NCBI GenBank assembly: GCA_963739515.1
Contig: CAVUAO010000002.1
Location: forward strand, 124,001 to 188,000
Reading direction: 5' to 3'
DNA length: 64,000 nucleotides
Source of the DNA: JBFYTX01 sp963739515
Lineage (GTDB): Bacteria > Chloroflexota > Dehalococcoidia > Dehalococcoidales > RBG-16-60-22
Part shown: positions 31,416-39,795 of the stretch, one piece after another
Layout: each line of letters opens with the position of its first letter
Numbering within the stretch: the first letter of the stretch is position 1
Position numbers and translations under genes: made by a program
Notes under the pieces: generated by a model
What the model was told of the DNA's origin: nothing
The model's database searches: none
What the model saw: the letters and a program-made list of their open reading frames with translations, nothing else

Positions 31416-32387
31416 TCAGCTGTGGAGCGCCCGTTTTAATCCCCGGTGTATATCGGCGGTAAACGCTTTAGCGATTGAGGAACCGGGCACCAGCATATCA
31501 AAGGCGTGGCAGCCTCCCGGATATACATGGAGCTCGGTGGGCACGCCCGCCTCGATAAGTCTCCCGGCATAGTCGATATCTTCCAGGGCGAACAGGTCGA
31601 GGTCGCCCACCGTGATATACGCCGGCGGCAGCCCCTCGAGATTAGTGGCTCTTGTGGCCGCCGCGTAACAGGAAATTCCCTCAACCCCCGGCTCGCAGCC
31701 GAGGTAGGACCTCCAGCCGATACGGTTGGCGGCTCTCGTCCAGAAAAGGGTTTCCGGCAGGGTATCGCTGGCGGGAGCGATATTGCAGTCGTTGATCATG
31801 GGATAGACTAGGAGCTGGAAGATGATATCTACTTCCGCCCGGTCGCGCGCCATGAGGGCCAGACCGGCGGCCAGCCCGCCGCCGGCGCTCGCGCCGCCGA
31901 TGGCGATACGGGAACGGTCGACTTTCAATTCTTTGGTATGACCCGCCAGCCATTTCAAAGCGGCATAACAGTCTTCTAGCGGTGCCGGAAAGGGGTTCTC
32001 CGGGGCCAGCCGGTATTCGGTCGCGACTACCACGCATTCTCCCGCCAGGGCGAATTGTTTGGCCGAAAAATCTTCCTGCTCGATACTGCCGAGCATATAG
32101 CCCCCGCCGTGTATCCAGAGCAGCGCCGGCGCTGGTCCTGTTAGTTTTTCCGGTCGGTAGATTCTGATGGTTAAATCGGGGGCGCCCTCAGGGCCCCGTA
32201 TGGTTCTATCTTTGGTAACGACACCTTGTATATCGGGCAGCTGCGCTTTCATGGCCGCTATCATCTGGACTGAAGCCGCGCGGGCCGCCGGCAAATCATC
32301 GAAAGACATTAGCTGGGGTTGGTTCAACATCATCTCAATTGGTCCTTTAAGTTCGGGGTCCAGGCGTTCTCTTAAGCTCCGTCTCAT
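31416..32387 (-). CDS. Alpha/beta hydrolase, hormone-sensitive-lipase-like esterase
   Basis: This is a 323-residue enzyme. The oxyanion motif HGGGYMLGS is diagnostic of the HSL/type IV esterase family, the nucleophile is in IGGASAGGGLAAG, and the catalytic Asp and His lie in YITVGDLDLFALEDIDYA and YPGGCHAFD. It hydrolyses short acyl esters; the natural substrate is unknown. No signal peptide is seen. It is a single-gene unit bounded by repeats. Confidence 0.9.
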   Translation of the reverse strand: MRRSLRERLDPELKGPIEMMLNQPQLMSFDDLPAARAASVQMIAAMKAQLPDIQGVVTKDRTIRGPEGAPDLTIRIYRPEKLTGPAPALLWIHGGGYMLGSIEQEDFSAKQFALAGECVVVATEYRLAPENPFPAPLEDCYAALKWLAGHTKELKVDRSRIAIGGASAGGGLAAGLALMARDRAEVDIIFQLLVYPMINDCNIAPASDTLPETLFWTRAANRIGWRSYLGCEPGVEGISCYAAATRATNLEGLPPAYITVGDLDLFALEDIDYAGRLIEAGVPTELHVYPGGCHAFDMLVPGSSIAKAFTADIHRGLKRALHS

Positions 32388-32476
32388 CGACTGTCTCCTT
32401 TAGAATTGGGATGATTTTCCCAGAATTATACTACAGGATTGATAAATGCTGCCAATAAAGAAAGAGGGGACTTGCC

Positions 32477-32730
32477 TGTCATTCTGAGCTTAGCGAAGAA
32501 TCTCGGGGTTTAGTCTTCCCCTTTTTCCCCCCGCCCCACTCCTGTCATTCTGAGGAGTCCTTCCACAGGAAGGACGACGTGCCTGCACGCCGAAGTGCGT
32601 TACGGCACGCAGGCGTGAGGATCTCATCGCTGCCCCTGTCATTCCCGACCTGATCGGGAATCCAGAACACGATATACCCTGCAATATCTTTCCCTCCTTC
32701 GTAAGGAGGGATTAAGGGAGAATTACCCCA
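32477..32730. repeat. Repeat array including a repeat inserted within a family A copy
   Basis: The 380-base gap holds a short family A relic (32477-32505), a family A copy at 32543-32626 split by an internal hairpin GCCTGCACGCCGAAG...CACGCAGGC (32581-32614), TCATTCCCGACCTGATCGGGAATCCAG (32640-32666) and CCCTCCTTCGTAAGGAGGGATTAAGG (32692-32717). No gene is seen. Confidence 0.75.
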
Positions 32731-32769
32731 CCCCGCCCCTCTTAAAAACTCCCCAGATAGATTTTCATG

Positions 32770-33741
32770 TTAAGGAATGGTTAAGGTCTTACTGTTAGTG
32801 ATGATATTTTCATCGAGTTTTGCTAAAGTACCTTTTCCTCCTTTTTTTAGTTTATCTAGAGAGTATCCTTTGATCAACAATAACAAAAACTTCTTAATAG
32901 AACAGCGTAAGTATTCTTCATTAATAGTAGTAATTTCTTGAAGTTCATTGAGGTCTTTATCTTTATATTCGCCACCATGTACTGCTACTCCTCTAAAATT
33001 ATAAGCACGCTTCATATGATTGAAAATAGACTTTCTTTCAATTCCATTCCCAAGAAAAAACGCGGCTCTTATGGCTAATTTATACCCAAGCTCTTTATCA
33101 TCCCCAATATACAGGGATTCAAAGGCAATCATTTGGTCAATTAACCTGTCTTCTAGATTATTATAGTAACTAGCATTAAACCTTCTTAAAGTTTCATTGA
33201 TATGCTGTTTTTCAATGCAAAAATATAGATTACGAAGTATTGTTTTTATTAGTGGTATATCAGACTTATTTAAATGATATATTAGCTTGGTATTTTTGAC
33301 GTTGAATTGAAACTTTGATAAATCAACAAAGCCGTATAAGTATCCAAATTCCGTAGGTATATTCTGCCATCCATGGATATCAAATGTATATCTATCATTG
33401 CTTGTAGGCTCTATATTTTCAGTGGCTGAAATCAGTGGTCCGGGAACAATATTTCCTGTATGATAAAGACGTAGTGCTGTGAAAAAATTACTCAATTTTT
33501 GGTGTATTTCAATAATTTTGTTTATTTTAGTAACAATATTTGTTTCCAAAGCAAATTGTTCTTCTTGAGGTAATAAAACCATAAATTTGGACGACTCAAC
33601 ATCAGACCAGTCTGGATAATATAGTAATAGTTCTTCATTCAAATCTGGCCAAGTTGGTTTTATATTTAAACCTCTTTCAAAGTTGATACTCTTCGAAGAA
33701 CAATCGAAATTGTATAGTGGACATAGCCAATAATTACGCAT
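32770..33741 (-). CDS. AT-rich HEPN-domain protein (ApeA-like), probable horizontal acquisition
   Basis: This 323-residue protein is encoded by DNA far richer in A and T than anything near it, with many AAT, AAA, TTA and ATA codons. The N-terminal half (about residues 1-180) has no recognised domain. The C-terminal region contains DQMIAFESLYIGDDKELGYKL followed by RAYNFRGVAVHGGEYKDKD, the all-helical layout and the R-x4-H motif of HEPN ribonucleases of the ApeA-like type. Such proteins act in abortive phage defence by cutting RNA. The domain call rests on motif memory. It is alone on its strand with no obvious partner. Confidence 0.6.
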   Translation of the reverse strand: MRNYWLCPLYNFDCSSKSINFERGLNIKPTWPDLNEELLLYYPDWSDVESSKFMVLLPQEEQFALETNIVTKINKIIEIHQKLSNFFTALRLYHTGNIVPGPLISATENIEPTSNDRYTFDIHGWQNIPTEFGYLYGFVDLSKFQFNVKNTKLIYHLNKSDIPLIKTILRNLYFCIEKQHINETLRRFNASYYNNLEDRLIDQMIAFESLYIGDDKELGYKLAIRAAFFLGNGIERKSIFNHMKRAYNFRGVAVHGGEYKDKDLNELQEITTINEEYLRCSIKKFLLLLIKGYSLDKLKKGGKGTLAKLDENIITNSKTLTIP

Positions 33742-33754
33742 TTCTCCCCTCTCC

Positions 33755-34206
33755 TCACATCTCCATCAGTTCAAATCCGCTCTTTTTGTCCGGCAGCCTC
33801 TCGCGCTCGTGCCGATGATCTCGTAAATCACCGCCTCGCCCACCAGCCAAGTCTTTACCCCCGGCCTCAGGCATCCCGTCAGCGTTTTGCCCCCTCGCCC
33901 CAGGCTCGCGTGGATGTGCAGCCTCGGCTTGCCCTCTCTGTCCGGCGCGATGATGCCCACCCCCTCCACCTCGTGCGCCCCCTCCACCGGCAGCATTACT
34001 GGCTCCGGCGGCATCCTGTCCGACTCTTTAGGCCCGACGACCACCCGCCCGCTGCCGATTCCCCCAATTAAAACGACGTGCCCGGTCTTTATCCCTTTCT
34101 CCGCCGCGAACCGCTCGATGCTCCCCGGCACTTCATCCCCGTCCTCCAATCGCAAAACAAACACCCGACCTATTTTACCTTCGGATGCTTTCATGCTTTT
34201 CTCCAA
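33755..34206 (-). CDS. DUF296/PPC domain protein, C-terminal frame break as assembled
   Basis: This protein of about 150 residues has the PPC (plants and prokaryotes conserved) fold: GRVFVLRLEDGDEVPGSIERF, HVVLIGGIGSGRVVVGP, PRLHIHASLGRGGKTLTGCL and WLVGEAVIYEI. HIHASLG gives the conserved histidine pair. Near 33797-33806 one indel shifts the last residues; the corrected tail reads TSARRLPDKKSGFELMEM and ends at 33755. PPC proteins form trimers; those in bacteria often act as DNA- or ligand-binding proteins of unknown purpose. No AT-hook is present. Confidence 0.8.
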
Positions 34207-34208
34207 TC

Positions 34209-34256
34209 TGTCATTCTGAGGAGTCCTTCCGCAGGAAGGACGACGTAAGAATCCGG
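34209..34256. repeat. Family A repeat, complete copy
   Basis: TGTCATTCTGAGGAGTCC and TTCCGCAGGAAGGACGACG lead to TAAGAATCCGG. The stem is GTCCTTCC/GGAAGGAC. Confidence 0.85.
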
Positions 34257-34344
34257 TTTTTCAGCCCTATTCTAAGCGTCGGGAGGCGATTCTTCAAGCG
34301 GGTAGGGCGGCGACGATATCCCATTCCCTTTCTCTCCCCCTTCC

Positions 34345-34490
34345 TATATACCAATAACTAGTAACTATTTAACATAACTCTAAAAACGAATAACCGGAAA
34401 AATGAAGCTGATTTGACATAATCTAAAAACGAATACTGAAGCTAACTAGCTACGAAAATCGCCGGAAAAAATATTTAAAAACGAATAACG
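34345..34490. repeat. AT-rich spacer with tandem-like TAAAAACGAATA units
   Basis: CTAAAAACGAATA occurs near 34380 and 34424 and, as TAAAAACGAATA, near 34475, with AATAACTAGTAACTA before them. A related AACTAATAACTAGTAACT array is at 58507-58540. No coding sequence or clear terminator is seen. Confidence 0.45.
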
Positions 34491-34505
34491 AATCGGTTTG
34501 GTCTG

Positions 34506-35090
34506 CTACTTGTTTCCCAGGTACTGCAGCGCCAGCTTGACCTTCTCCTCGAGCTTGAGTTTCTTGTCGCCGGGCAGGGCGGCTACCGCCTTGACCGCTT
34601 CCCCCGCCGAGTATCCCAGCGACGTCAGCGCCGTCAGCACGTCCGTGTTCTCCTGCGCCGCCTGTGTCGCCGGGGTGATGACCCACCCCGCCCCTATCTT
34701 CTCTTTGAGCTCCAGGATGATTCGGTTGGCCACCTTCTTCCCGATGCCCGGCACCATGTCGAGCATCTCCACGCTGCCCGTGGCGATGGCCGTCGTTATC
34801 TGCTCCGGGCTCATCGCCGAGAGCATTGCCAGGGATAGCTTTGGCCCCAGTCCCGTTACTCCTATCAGCGTCTCGAAAAGCCACAGCCCCTCGGTCGTGT
34901 TGAATCCATAGAGCGATAGATTGTCCTCGCGTACGTGCAGGTGGGTAAAGACTTTGACTTGCTGGCCCGGTTTGCCCATCGCCGCGATGTCGCTTGTGGG
35001 CATGAATACTTTAAACCCCACCCCTCCCACGTTGATGACCGCTCCTTCTCCCCCCACGCTCTCCACTTTGCCCTCGAGGCTGCTTATCAT
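34506..35090 (-). CDS. ruvA: Holliday junction DNA helicase subunit RuvA
   Basis: This 194-residue protein starts MISSLEGKVESVGGEGAVINVGGVGF, the OB-fold domain. The helix-hairpin-helix region has LIGVTGLGPKLSLAMLSAM and MLDMVPGIGKKVANRIILELK, and the C-terminal domain III contacts RuvB. The start at 35090 overlaps the ruvC stop by four bases (ATGA). RuvA binds the four-way junction and loads RuvB, encoded 5 kb away at 40432. Confidence 0.95.
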   Translation of the reverse strand: MISSLEGKVESVGGEGAVINVGGVGFKVFMPTSDIAAMGKPGQQVKVFTHLHVREDNLSLYGFNTTEGLWLFETLIGVTGLGPKLSLAMLSAMSPEQITTAIATGSVEMLDMVPGIGKKVANRIILELKEKIGAGWVITPATQAAQENTDVLTALTSLGYSAGEAVKAVAALPGDKKLKLEEKVKLALQYLGNK

Positions 35091-35590
35091 CTTTCTCCTT
35101 GTCTGGCCAGCAGGTCGTTCACATGCATTTCCTGTACGCAGCATAGCGCCACCGCCAGCGCGTCGGCCGCATCATTCGGCTCCGGCGCTTCCTCGAGGCC
35201 CAGTTGCAGCCGCACCATCTCCTGTACCTGCTCTTTGCTGCTCGCGCCGTAGTTGGCGACCCTCAGTTTGACCTGCGCCGGCGTATATTCGTGGGTGGGA
35301 ATGTGCTGGCTGGCCGCCGCCAGTAGGGCTATCGCCTGGGCCCGCCCGATGGCTAGGGCCGACTTCACGTTCTTGGCGACGAAGGGCGATTCGACGGCGA
35401 TGATGTCGGGCTTATGCTTCCGTATTACTTTAAGGAGTTCCTTGAATAGAAAGTTTAAACGCTCGCCGGTTTTTAAGCGTTCCGGCACGGCGATGGCGCC
35501 GTAATCGACCAGGGCTGTTTCGCTTCCGTCACTCTCTATCACCCCGTAGCCCATGACTACCGTGCCCGGGTCGATGCCTAATATTTTCAT
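35087..35590 (-). CDS. ruvC: Crossover junction endodeoxyribonuclease RuvC
   Basis: This 167-residue resolvase has the first catalytic Asp in MKILGIDPGTVVMGYGVIE, a Glu in DIIAVESPFVAKNVKSAL, and the C-terminal acidic pair in EAPEPNDAADALAVALC. It cleaves Holliday junctions. It is placed between yebC and ruvA in the common yebC-ruvC-ruvA order. Confidence 0.95.
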   Translation of the reverse strand: MKILGIDPGTVVMGYGVIESDGSETALVDYGAIAVPERLKTGERLNFLFKELLKVIRKHKPDIIAVESPFVAKNVKSALAIGRAQAIALLAAASQHIPTHEYTPAQVKLRVANYGASSKEQVQEMVRLQLGLEEAPEPNDAADALAVALCCVQEMHVNDLLARQGER

Positions 35591-35604
35591 CTCATATTAT
35601 AAAA

Positions 35605-36348
35605 TTACGCTGCCTGGTAGACGGCGTCCGGGATATCGGCGTTGCTGTAGACGTTCTGCACGTCGTCGATTTCCTCGAGCCGCTCGAGTAGCCTGAAAGC
35701 CTGCAAACCCGCTTTTTCATCGAGTTTGATGAGCGATTTCGCCGCCATGGTCAGCTCGCTCGATTCTATTTTTACTTTGTTTTTTTCGAGCGCCTGCCTG
35801 ACCTTCTCCAGCTGGTTGGGCGCGGTATAGACCTCGACGTAGCCGCTCTCGACCTTCACGTCATCGGCGCCAGCGTCGATGGCCGCAAGGGCCAGTTCGT
35901 CCGCATCGACGTTCTCGGCTTGAATGGTGATGACGCCTTTAGACTCGAACAGCCAGCTGACACAGCCGCTTTCTCCCAGGCTGCCGCCGTGGCGAGTGAA
36001 TGTGCTCCGCACTTCCTGGACGGCGCGGTTGCGGTTGTCCGAGAGGGCGTTGACTAGGATGGCGATGCCGTTGGGACCGTATCCTTCGAGTACCATTTCA
36101 ACCAGGCTCCCTCCCCCCAGTTCCCCCGTCCCTTTCCCAATTGCCCTGTCGATATTGTCCATGGGCATGTTGGCGTCGCGGGCTTTCTGGATTGCCAGTC
36201 TGAGGCGGAAATTTGTATCGGTGCTGCCGCCGCCTTCGCGTGCCGACATGATGATTTCTCGTGTCAGTTTAGTAAAAAGGTTGCCTCGCTTGATATCGTC
36301 TATACCCTTTTGGTGTTTAATTTTTGACCATTTTGAATGCCCGGACAT
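35605..36348 (-). CDS. yebC: YebC/PmpR family transcriptional regulator
   Basis: This 247-residue protein starts MSGHSKWSKIKHQKGIDDIKRG, the family hallmark, with LTREIIMSAREGGGSTDTNF and MEMVLEGYGPNGIAILVN-like segments following. YebC proteins act as DNA-binding regulators or, as shown for some members, help ribosomes at proline stretches. It lies 14 bases upstream of ruvC in a conserved DNA-repair operon. Confidence 0.95.
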   Translation of the reverse strand: MSGHSKWSKIKHQKGIDDIKRGNLFTKLTREIIMSAREGGGSTDTNFRLRLAIQKARDANMPMDNIDRAIGKGTGELGGGSLVEMVLEGYGPNGIAILVNALSDNRNRAVQEVRSTFTRHGGSLGESGCVSWLFESKGVITIQAENVDADELALAAIDAGADDVKVESGYVEVYTAPNQLEKVRQALEKNKVKIESSELTMAAKSLIKLDEKAGLQAFRLLERLEEIDDVQNVYSNADIPDAVYQAA

Positions 36349-36486
36349 CGTCTTGCCCTCCTTGCCCTCTATTCCCCCTGTTTGCTAATTCTAGCACTTC
36401 GGTATCGGGTGGTCAAAGAGGGTCTGAATGCCTTTTTCTAACACCATTGTCGTTTATCGGTGGAATTTTTCTGAGGGTTTTCCAGA

Positions 36487-37140
36487 CTAAACCGTGTGTG
36501 TCTCGACACCGTAATCCAGTTTTTTCGCGAGAGATTCTCGGAGCTGCTGTATGTGTGCCTGGAAAGATGGTGATGTGATGCTCCCCGCGGACATAATTAT
36601 CGCGTCTTCCTTATTGTCCAGATAGTAGCCGCGTCTTATGCCGGCCTGTTCGAAGCCGTATTTGCTGTAGAGGTTCTGCGCCACGATATTGGAGACGCGC
36701 ACCTCCAGGGTCATGCCGTTGGCTTTAAGTTTTTGTGCTAGGTCTACCGTAGCTATAAGCAGCAGTTCCCCGATACCCTTACGGCGGTATTCCTGCCTCA
36801 CGGCGATATTGGTGATATGGGCTTCATCGACCATCAGCCAGATGCCGGAAAAACCGACGATATACTGCTGGGGCTGACGCGATGGAGTCTTGTCGCGGCT
36901 GAGGCCCAATTTGAACCATGATGCCAGCCAGGTCGCCAGCCTGGATGGCTTTTTCGGCGGTTTTTCTCTGCCGGCATTTATCGTCCTGCTGTCGTCGATG
37001 GCCACGAGATAATAGGCCAGGCGGTTCTGAAGCTCCTGACGGTAGTTGGGCAGCGGCCACTGGCTCGGGAAGGCTTCGCGGTCAATTTCGTTGACCTGCC
37101 CCACGTCCGCCTTTTCCATCGGGCGTACGAGATACGTCAA
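36487..37140 (-). CDS. rimI: Ribosomal protein alanine N-acetyltransferase RimI-like, with insertion
   Basis: This is a 217-residue GNAT enzyme. N-terminal PMEKADVGQVNEIDREAF and the acetyl-CoA site NIAVRQEYRRKGIGELLL match RimI, as do EVRVSNIVAQNLYSKYGF and RRGYYLDNKEDAIIM. Typical RimI is about 150 residues; here about 40 extra residues rich in Lys, Arg and Trp (NAGREKPPKKPSRLATWLAS and on) sit between the first strands, and the C-terminus is extended. It is expected to acetylate the N-terminus of S18. Confidence 0.85.
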   Translation of the reverse strand: MTYLVRPMEKADVGQVNEIDREAFPSQWPLPNYRQELQNRLAYYLVAIDDSRTINAGREKPPKKPSRLATWLASWFKLGLSRDKTPSRQPQQYIVGFSGIWLMVDEAHITNIAVRQEYRRKGIGELLLIATVDLAQKLKANGMTLEVRVSNIVAQNLYSKYGFEQAGIRRGYYLDNKEDAIIMSAGSITSPSFQAHIQQLRESLAKKLDYGVETHTV

Positions 37141-37359
37141 TACTTATCTCCGTTTTAGGTGACGGTCAGGCTGCCGTTTTTGTTCGTTCTGCCATTTTAA
37201 CACATTTTCCGCACCATGGCATTTTTCCCCGGAATGAAGCTAAAAACTATCTTTTTACCCCCTTATTCGTTATACTATATGCACAGGGTAATTCCTGGTC
37301 TTCGACCGGGTAAACCTGGAAATATAGGTCAAATCCGGCCTCTGGATGGGAGTTGTCAG

Positions 37360-37902
37360 GTGCAGAATGAGCAAAGCCTCGTCCGGCGGGCGCAGCAGCG
37401 CGACCCGGCGGCTTTAACTCAATTATACGAAGAGAACTTCGGTAGGATTTATCGGTATATAGTTCTCAAGATAGGTGATAGGTCAGAGGCAGAGGATATG
37501 ACTCAGCAGGTTTTTCTTAACGTCCTGAAGTCTATCTCATCTTATAAATGGCAGGGCATGCCGTTTACCTCCTGGCTGTACCGTATCGCCCATAACCAGA
37601 TCGTCGATCATTTGAGAAAGAAGTCGAAGCGGCCCACCGTGCCTCTTGATGAATCGATCGCCGCTTTTGACGGCGACCCCGAGAAAATAGCGGTCCGGAA
37701 GGTGGAAATTGAAGAGCTGGCTCTCGCGGCCAGGAAGCTGACCCCGGCGCAACAGGAGGTTGTCTCGTTGCGTTTTGCTTCCGAGCTTTCCATCGCGGAA
37801 GTCGCTGAGGTCATGGGTAAGAGCGAAGGGGCGATTAAGGCATTGCAGCACAGCGCTATCCTTGCTCTGCGTAAGGTGCTATTGCCCGGGGTGGATTTAT
37901 GA
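37360..37902 (+). CDS. Sigma-70 family RNA polymerase sigma factor (ECF-type)
   Basis: From GTG 37360 this is a 180-residue two-domain sigma factor. Region 2 is in LYEENFGRIYRYIVLKIGDRSEAEDMTQQVFLNV and FTSWLYRIAHNQIVDHLRKK; region 4 is in LTPAQQEVVSLRFASELSIAEVAEVMGKSEGAIKAL. Longer ATG or TTG starts upstream give a tail without similarity. Its stop overlaps the next gene by four bases (ATGA), so it is translated together with its probable anti-sigma partner. The target promoters are unknown. Confidence 0.9.
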   Translation: MQNEQSLVRRAQQRDPAALTQLYEENFGRIYRYIVLKIGDRSEAEDMTQQVFLNVLKSISSYKWQGMPFTSWLYRIAHNQIVDHLRKKSKRPTVPLDESIAAFDGDPEKIAVRKVEIEELALAARKLTPAQQEVVSLRFASELSIAEVAEVMGKSEGAIKALQHSAILALRKVLLPGVDL

Positions 37903-38881
37903 ACAAGAATAAAGAATTCGATAATATATTAGATGAATGCCTCTCGCGTTTGATTGAGGGCGAAACCGTCGCGTCGTGCCTGTCCCGTTTCCCAGAATAC
38001 GCTGCGGAGCTTGAACCGCTGCTGCGGACCGCTCAGGAAACGCTAAAGACGGCCGCGGTCGATCCCCGTCCCGAGTTCCGTGACCGGGCTCGTTATCAGT
38101 TCCAGGCCGCCATCCGTGATATGGCAACGAAGCCGAGCCGCGGTTTCTTTAGCTGGATACCGCAGTGGGCGACCGCGGTCAGCGTCGTGGCCGCTATCCT
38201 GATTGCCGGCGGGGGTACCCTGGCGGCCGCTGGCGGCAGCCTGCCCGATAGCCCCCTTTACCAGGTCAAGCTGGCTGCCGAGGCGGTACGGGTGGCTTTG
38301 ACTCCATCTGATTTGGCTAAGGCGGAGCTGCATGCTGAGTTCGCCGATGAGAGAGTGGGTGAAATCATTAAAATGGCGGAAAAAGGCAACATTACGCTGG
38401 TAGAAGCGACGACGGACCGCATGAATGAGCAGCTTATCGCCGTGGCGAATCTTACCGGCATCGGTCAACATACTCGTGATACCGCGAATTTTCGCGCAAT
38501 GAATGCGCCGGCGCCGGTAACCCCTACCGCAATGCCCACCACGACTCCGGCCCTCACTCCCACGCCCACCCCGTCGCCAACGGGTACATTGACGGCACCG
38601 TTACCCACACCCGCGCCAACGATTACCCTGCCGCCGACGGCTTTAGGGTCCGGAACTGGGCCGGAGAAAAAGCCGTCAGTGAGGGACAGGGAGACGGTAC
38701 CGGTGAGGTCAGTGAACAAGAACAATTCAAGGACTCCTTGACTCAACAGTACCTCGTGAATTTACAGGCTTTGCAGGACGAACTTGCCCGGGCTCCGGAG
38801 TCTTTGAAACCTGCTTTGCTCCGTGCCATTGAAGTTCTTGAACAGGCTTACCAGGAAGCTCTGGACAATCTGGGTGCCTGA
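37899..38881 (+). CDS. Probable anti-sigma factor with DUF5667-like domain, frame break as assembled
   Basis: The protein is about 327 residues once one A is restored in the run at 38667-38671. The cytoplasmic N-terminus (FDNILDECLSRLIEGETVAS) resembles sigma-binding domains, and one helix (AVSVVAAILIAGGGTLAAAGG) spans the membrane. Then comes a DUF5667-like segment (SLPDSPLYQVKLAAEAVRVALT and AELHAEFADERVGEIIKM). A Pro/Thr-rich linker follows (alternating TPTPTP), and a C-terminal helix bundle starting DSLTQQYLVNLQALQDELA ends in DNLGA. Context (overlap with the sigma gene) and topology suggest it holds the sigma factor at the membrane. The extracytoplasmic signal is unknown. Confidence 0.75.
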
Positions 38882-38967
38882 TGAAATTCCCCTGAGTGAT
38901 TGGCCGCCGCTAACCCCGCGGCGACTTTTTCGTTATATTAAGTGAAAACCAAAAAGGAGGTTCAAAA

Positions 38968-39729
38968 GTGAAGAAAATATGGTTGGCAATTGCCGGCACG
39001 GTTCTCATTCTGGCGGTAGCGGTCCTGGTCGGCTGCAGTTCGGGTCCAGGCTCGGTGCTGAATAGCGACGCTTCCGGTATCAAGCTTAACCTGAATAATC
39101 AGCAGGAGGGTATCTGGGTCAGCGGCGAGGGTAAAATTCCGGTCGTTCCTGACACGGCTATCCTGAACCTGGGCATTGAGGCGCAGGAGTTAACGGTAAC
39201 CGCCGCCCAGTCTAAAGCGAGCGATGCCATGGACAGTATCATGAAGGCTCTCAAAGCCGCTGGCATTAACGAGAAGGATATACAGACCCAGTACTTCAAT
39301 ATCCAGAAAGTGACCCGCTATGATAATGACAAGCAGAATGAGGTTGTTATCGGTTATCGGGTAACTAACACAGTTACCGTTAAAGTCAGGGACGTGACCA
39401 AAGCGGGCCCGGTTATTGACGCTGTTGTCGCCGCCGGCGGCGATTTTACCCGAATTAATAGTATCGGTTTTACGGTCGATGACCCGTCCTCTTACTATGA
39501 GCAGGCCAGGGTAAAGGCGGTCGCCGATGCCGCCGCTAAGGCGAAGAAGCTGGCCGAAGCGGCTGGCGTTAAGCTCGGAAAAGCCGTTTATATCACCGAG
39601 AGTTCCTATGTTCCCGGACCGATCTATCGTGACGTTGCTGCTTCCGCCGGAACGTCGACCGTTACCCCCGTCAGCCCCGGCGAAATGGATATCACCGCTA
39701 ACGTCCAGATAGCTTATGCCATAGACTAG
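38968..39729 (+). CDS. SIMPL (DUF541) domain lipoprotein
   Basis: This 253-residue protein has a lipoprotein signal peptide (MKKIWLAIAGTVLILAVAV, lipobox LVGC). The SIMPL domain follows: GIWVSGEGKIPVVPDTAILNLGI, NIQKVTRYDNDKQNEVVIGYRVTNTV and ARVKAVADAAAKAKKLAEAAG. Family members sit in the envelope and form oligomers; most have unknown function. A GGAGGTTCAAAAGTG context gives a good ribosome site. It follows the sigma/anti-sigma pair and could be in its regulon. Confidence 0.9.
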   Translation: MKKIWLAIAGTVLILAVAVLVGCSSGPGSVLNSDASGIKLNLNNQQEGIWVSGEGKIPVVPDTAILNLGIEAQELTVTAAQSKASDAMDSIMKALKAAGINEKDIQTQYFNIQKVTRYDNDKQNEVVIGYRVTNTVTVKVRDVTKAGPVIDAVVAAGGDFTRINSIGFTVDDPSSYYEQARVKAVADAAAKAKKLAEAAGVKLGKAVYITESSYVPGPIYRDVAASAGTSTVTPVSPGEMDITANVQIAYAID

Positions 39730-39759
39730 ACTACAAAAGGTGGAGAAACTTAGTAAGCA

Positions 39760-39795
39760 AGGGAGCCCCGATTTTATCGGGGCTTCCTTTATTTT
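39760..39795. terminator. Bidirectional terminator between the SIMPL gene and queH
   Basis: GGGAGCCCCG and CGGGGCTTCC form a stem with one G-U pair and the loop ATTTTAT, followed by TTTATTTTTC. The queH stop codon lies inside it. Confidence 0.8.

Noticed and set aside
34345..34490. Possible CRISPR array from the repeated TAAAAACGAATA units
   Set aside because: Units are too short, spacing is irregular, and no cas genes are near; simple AT-rich repetition is enough.
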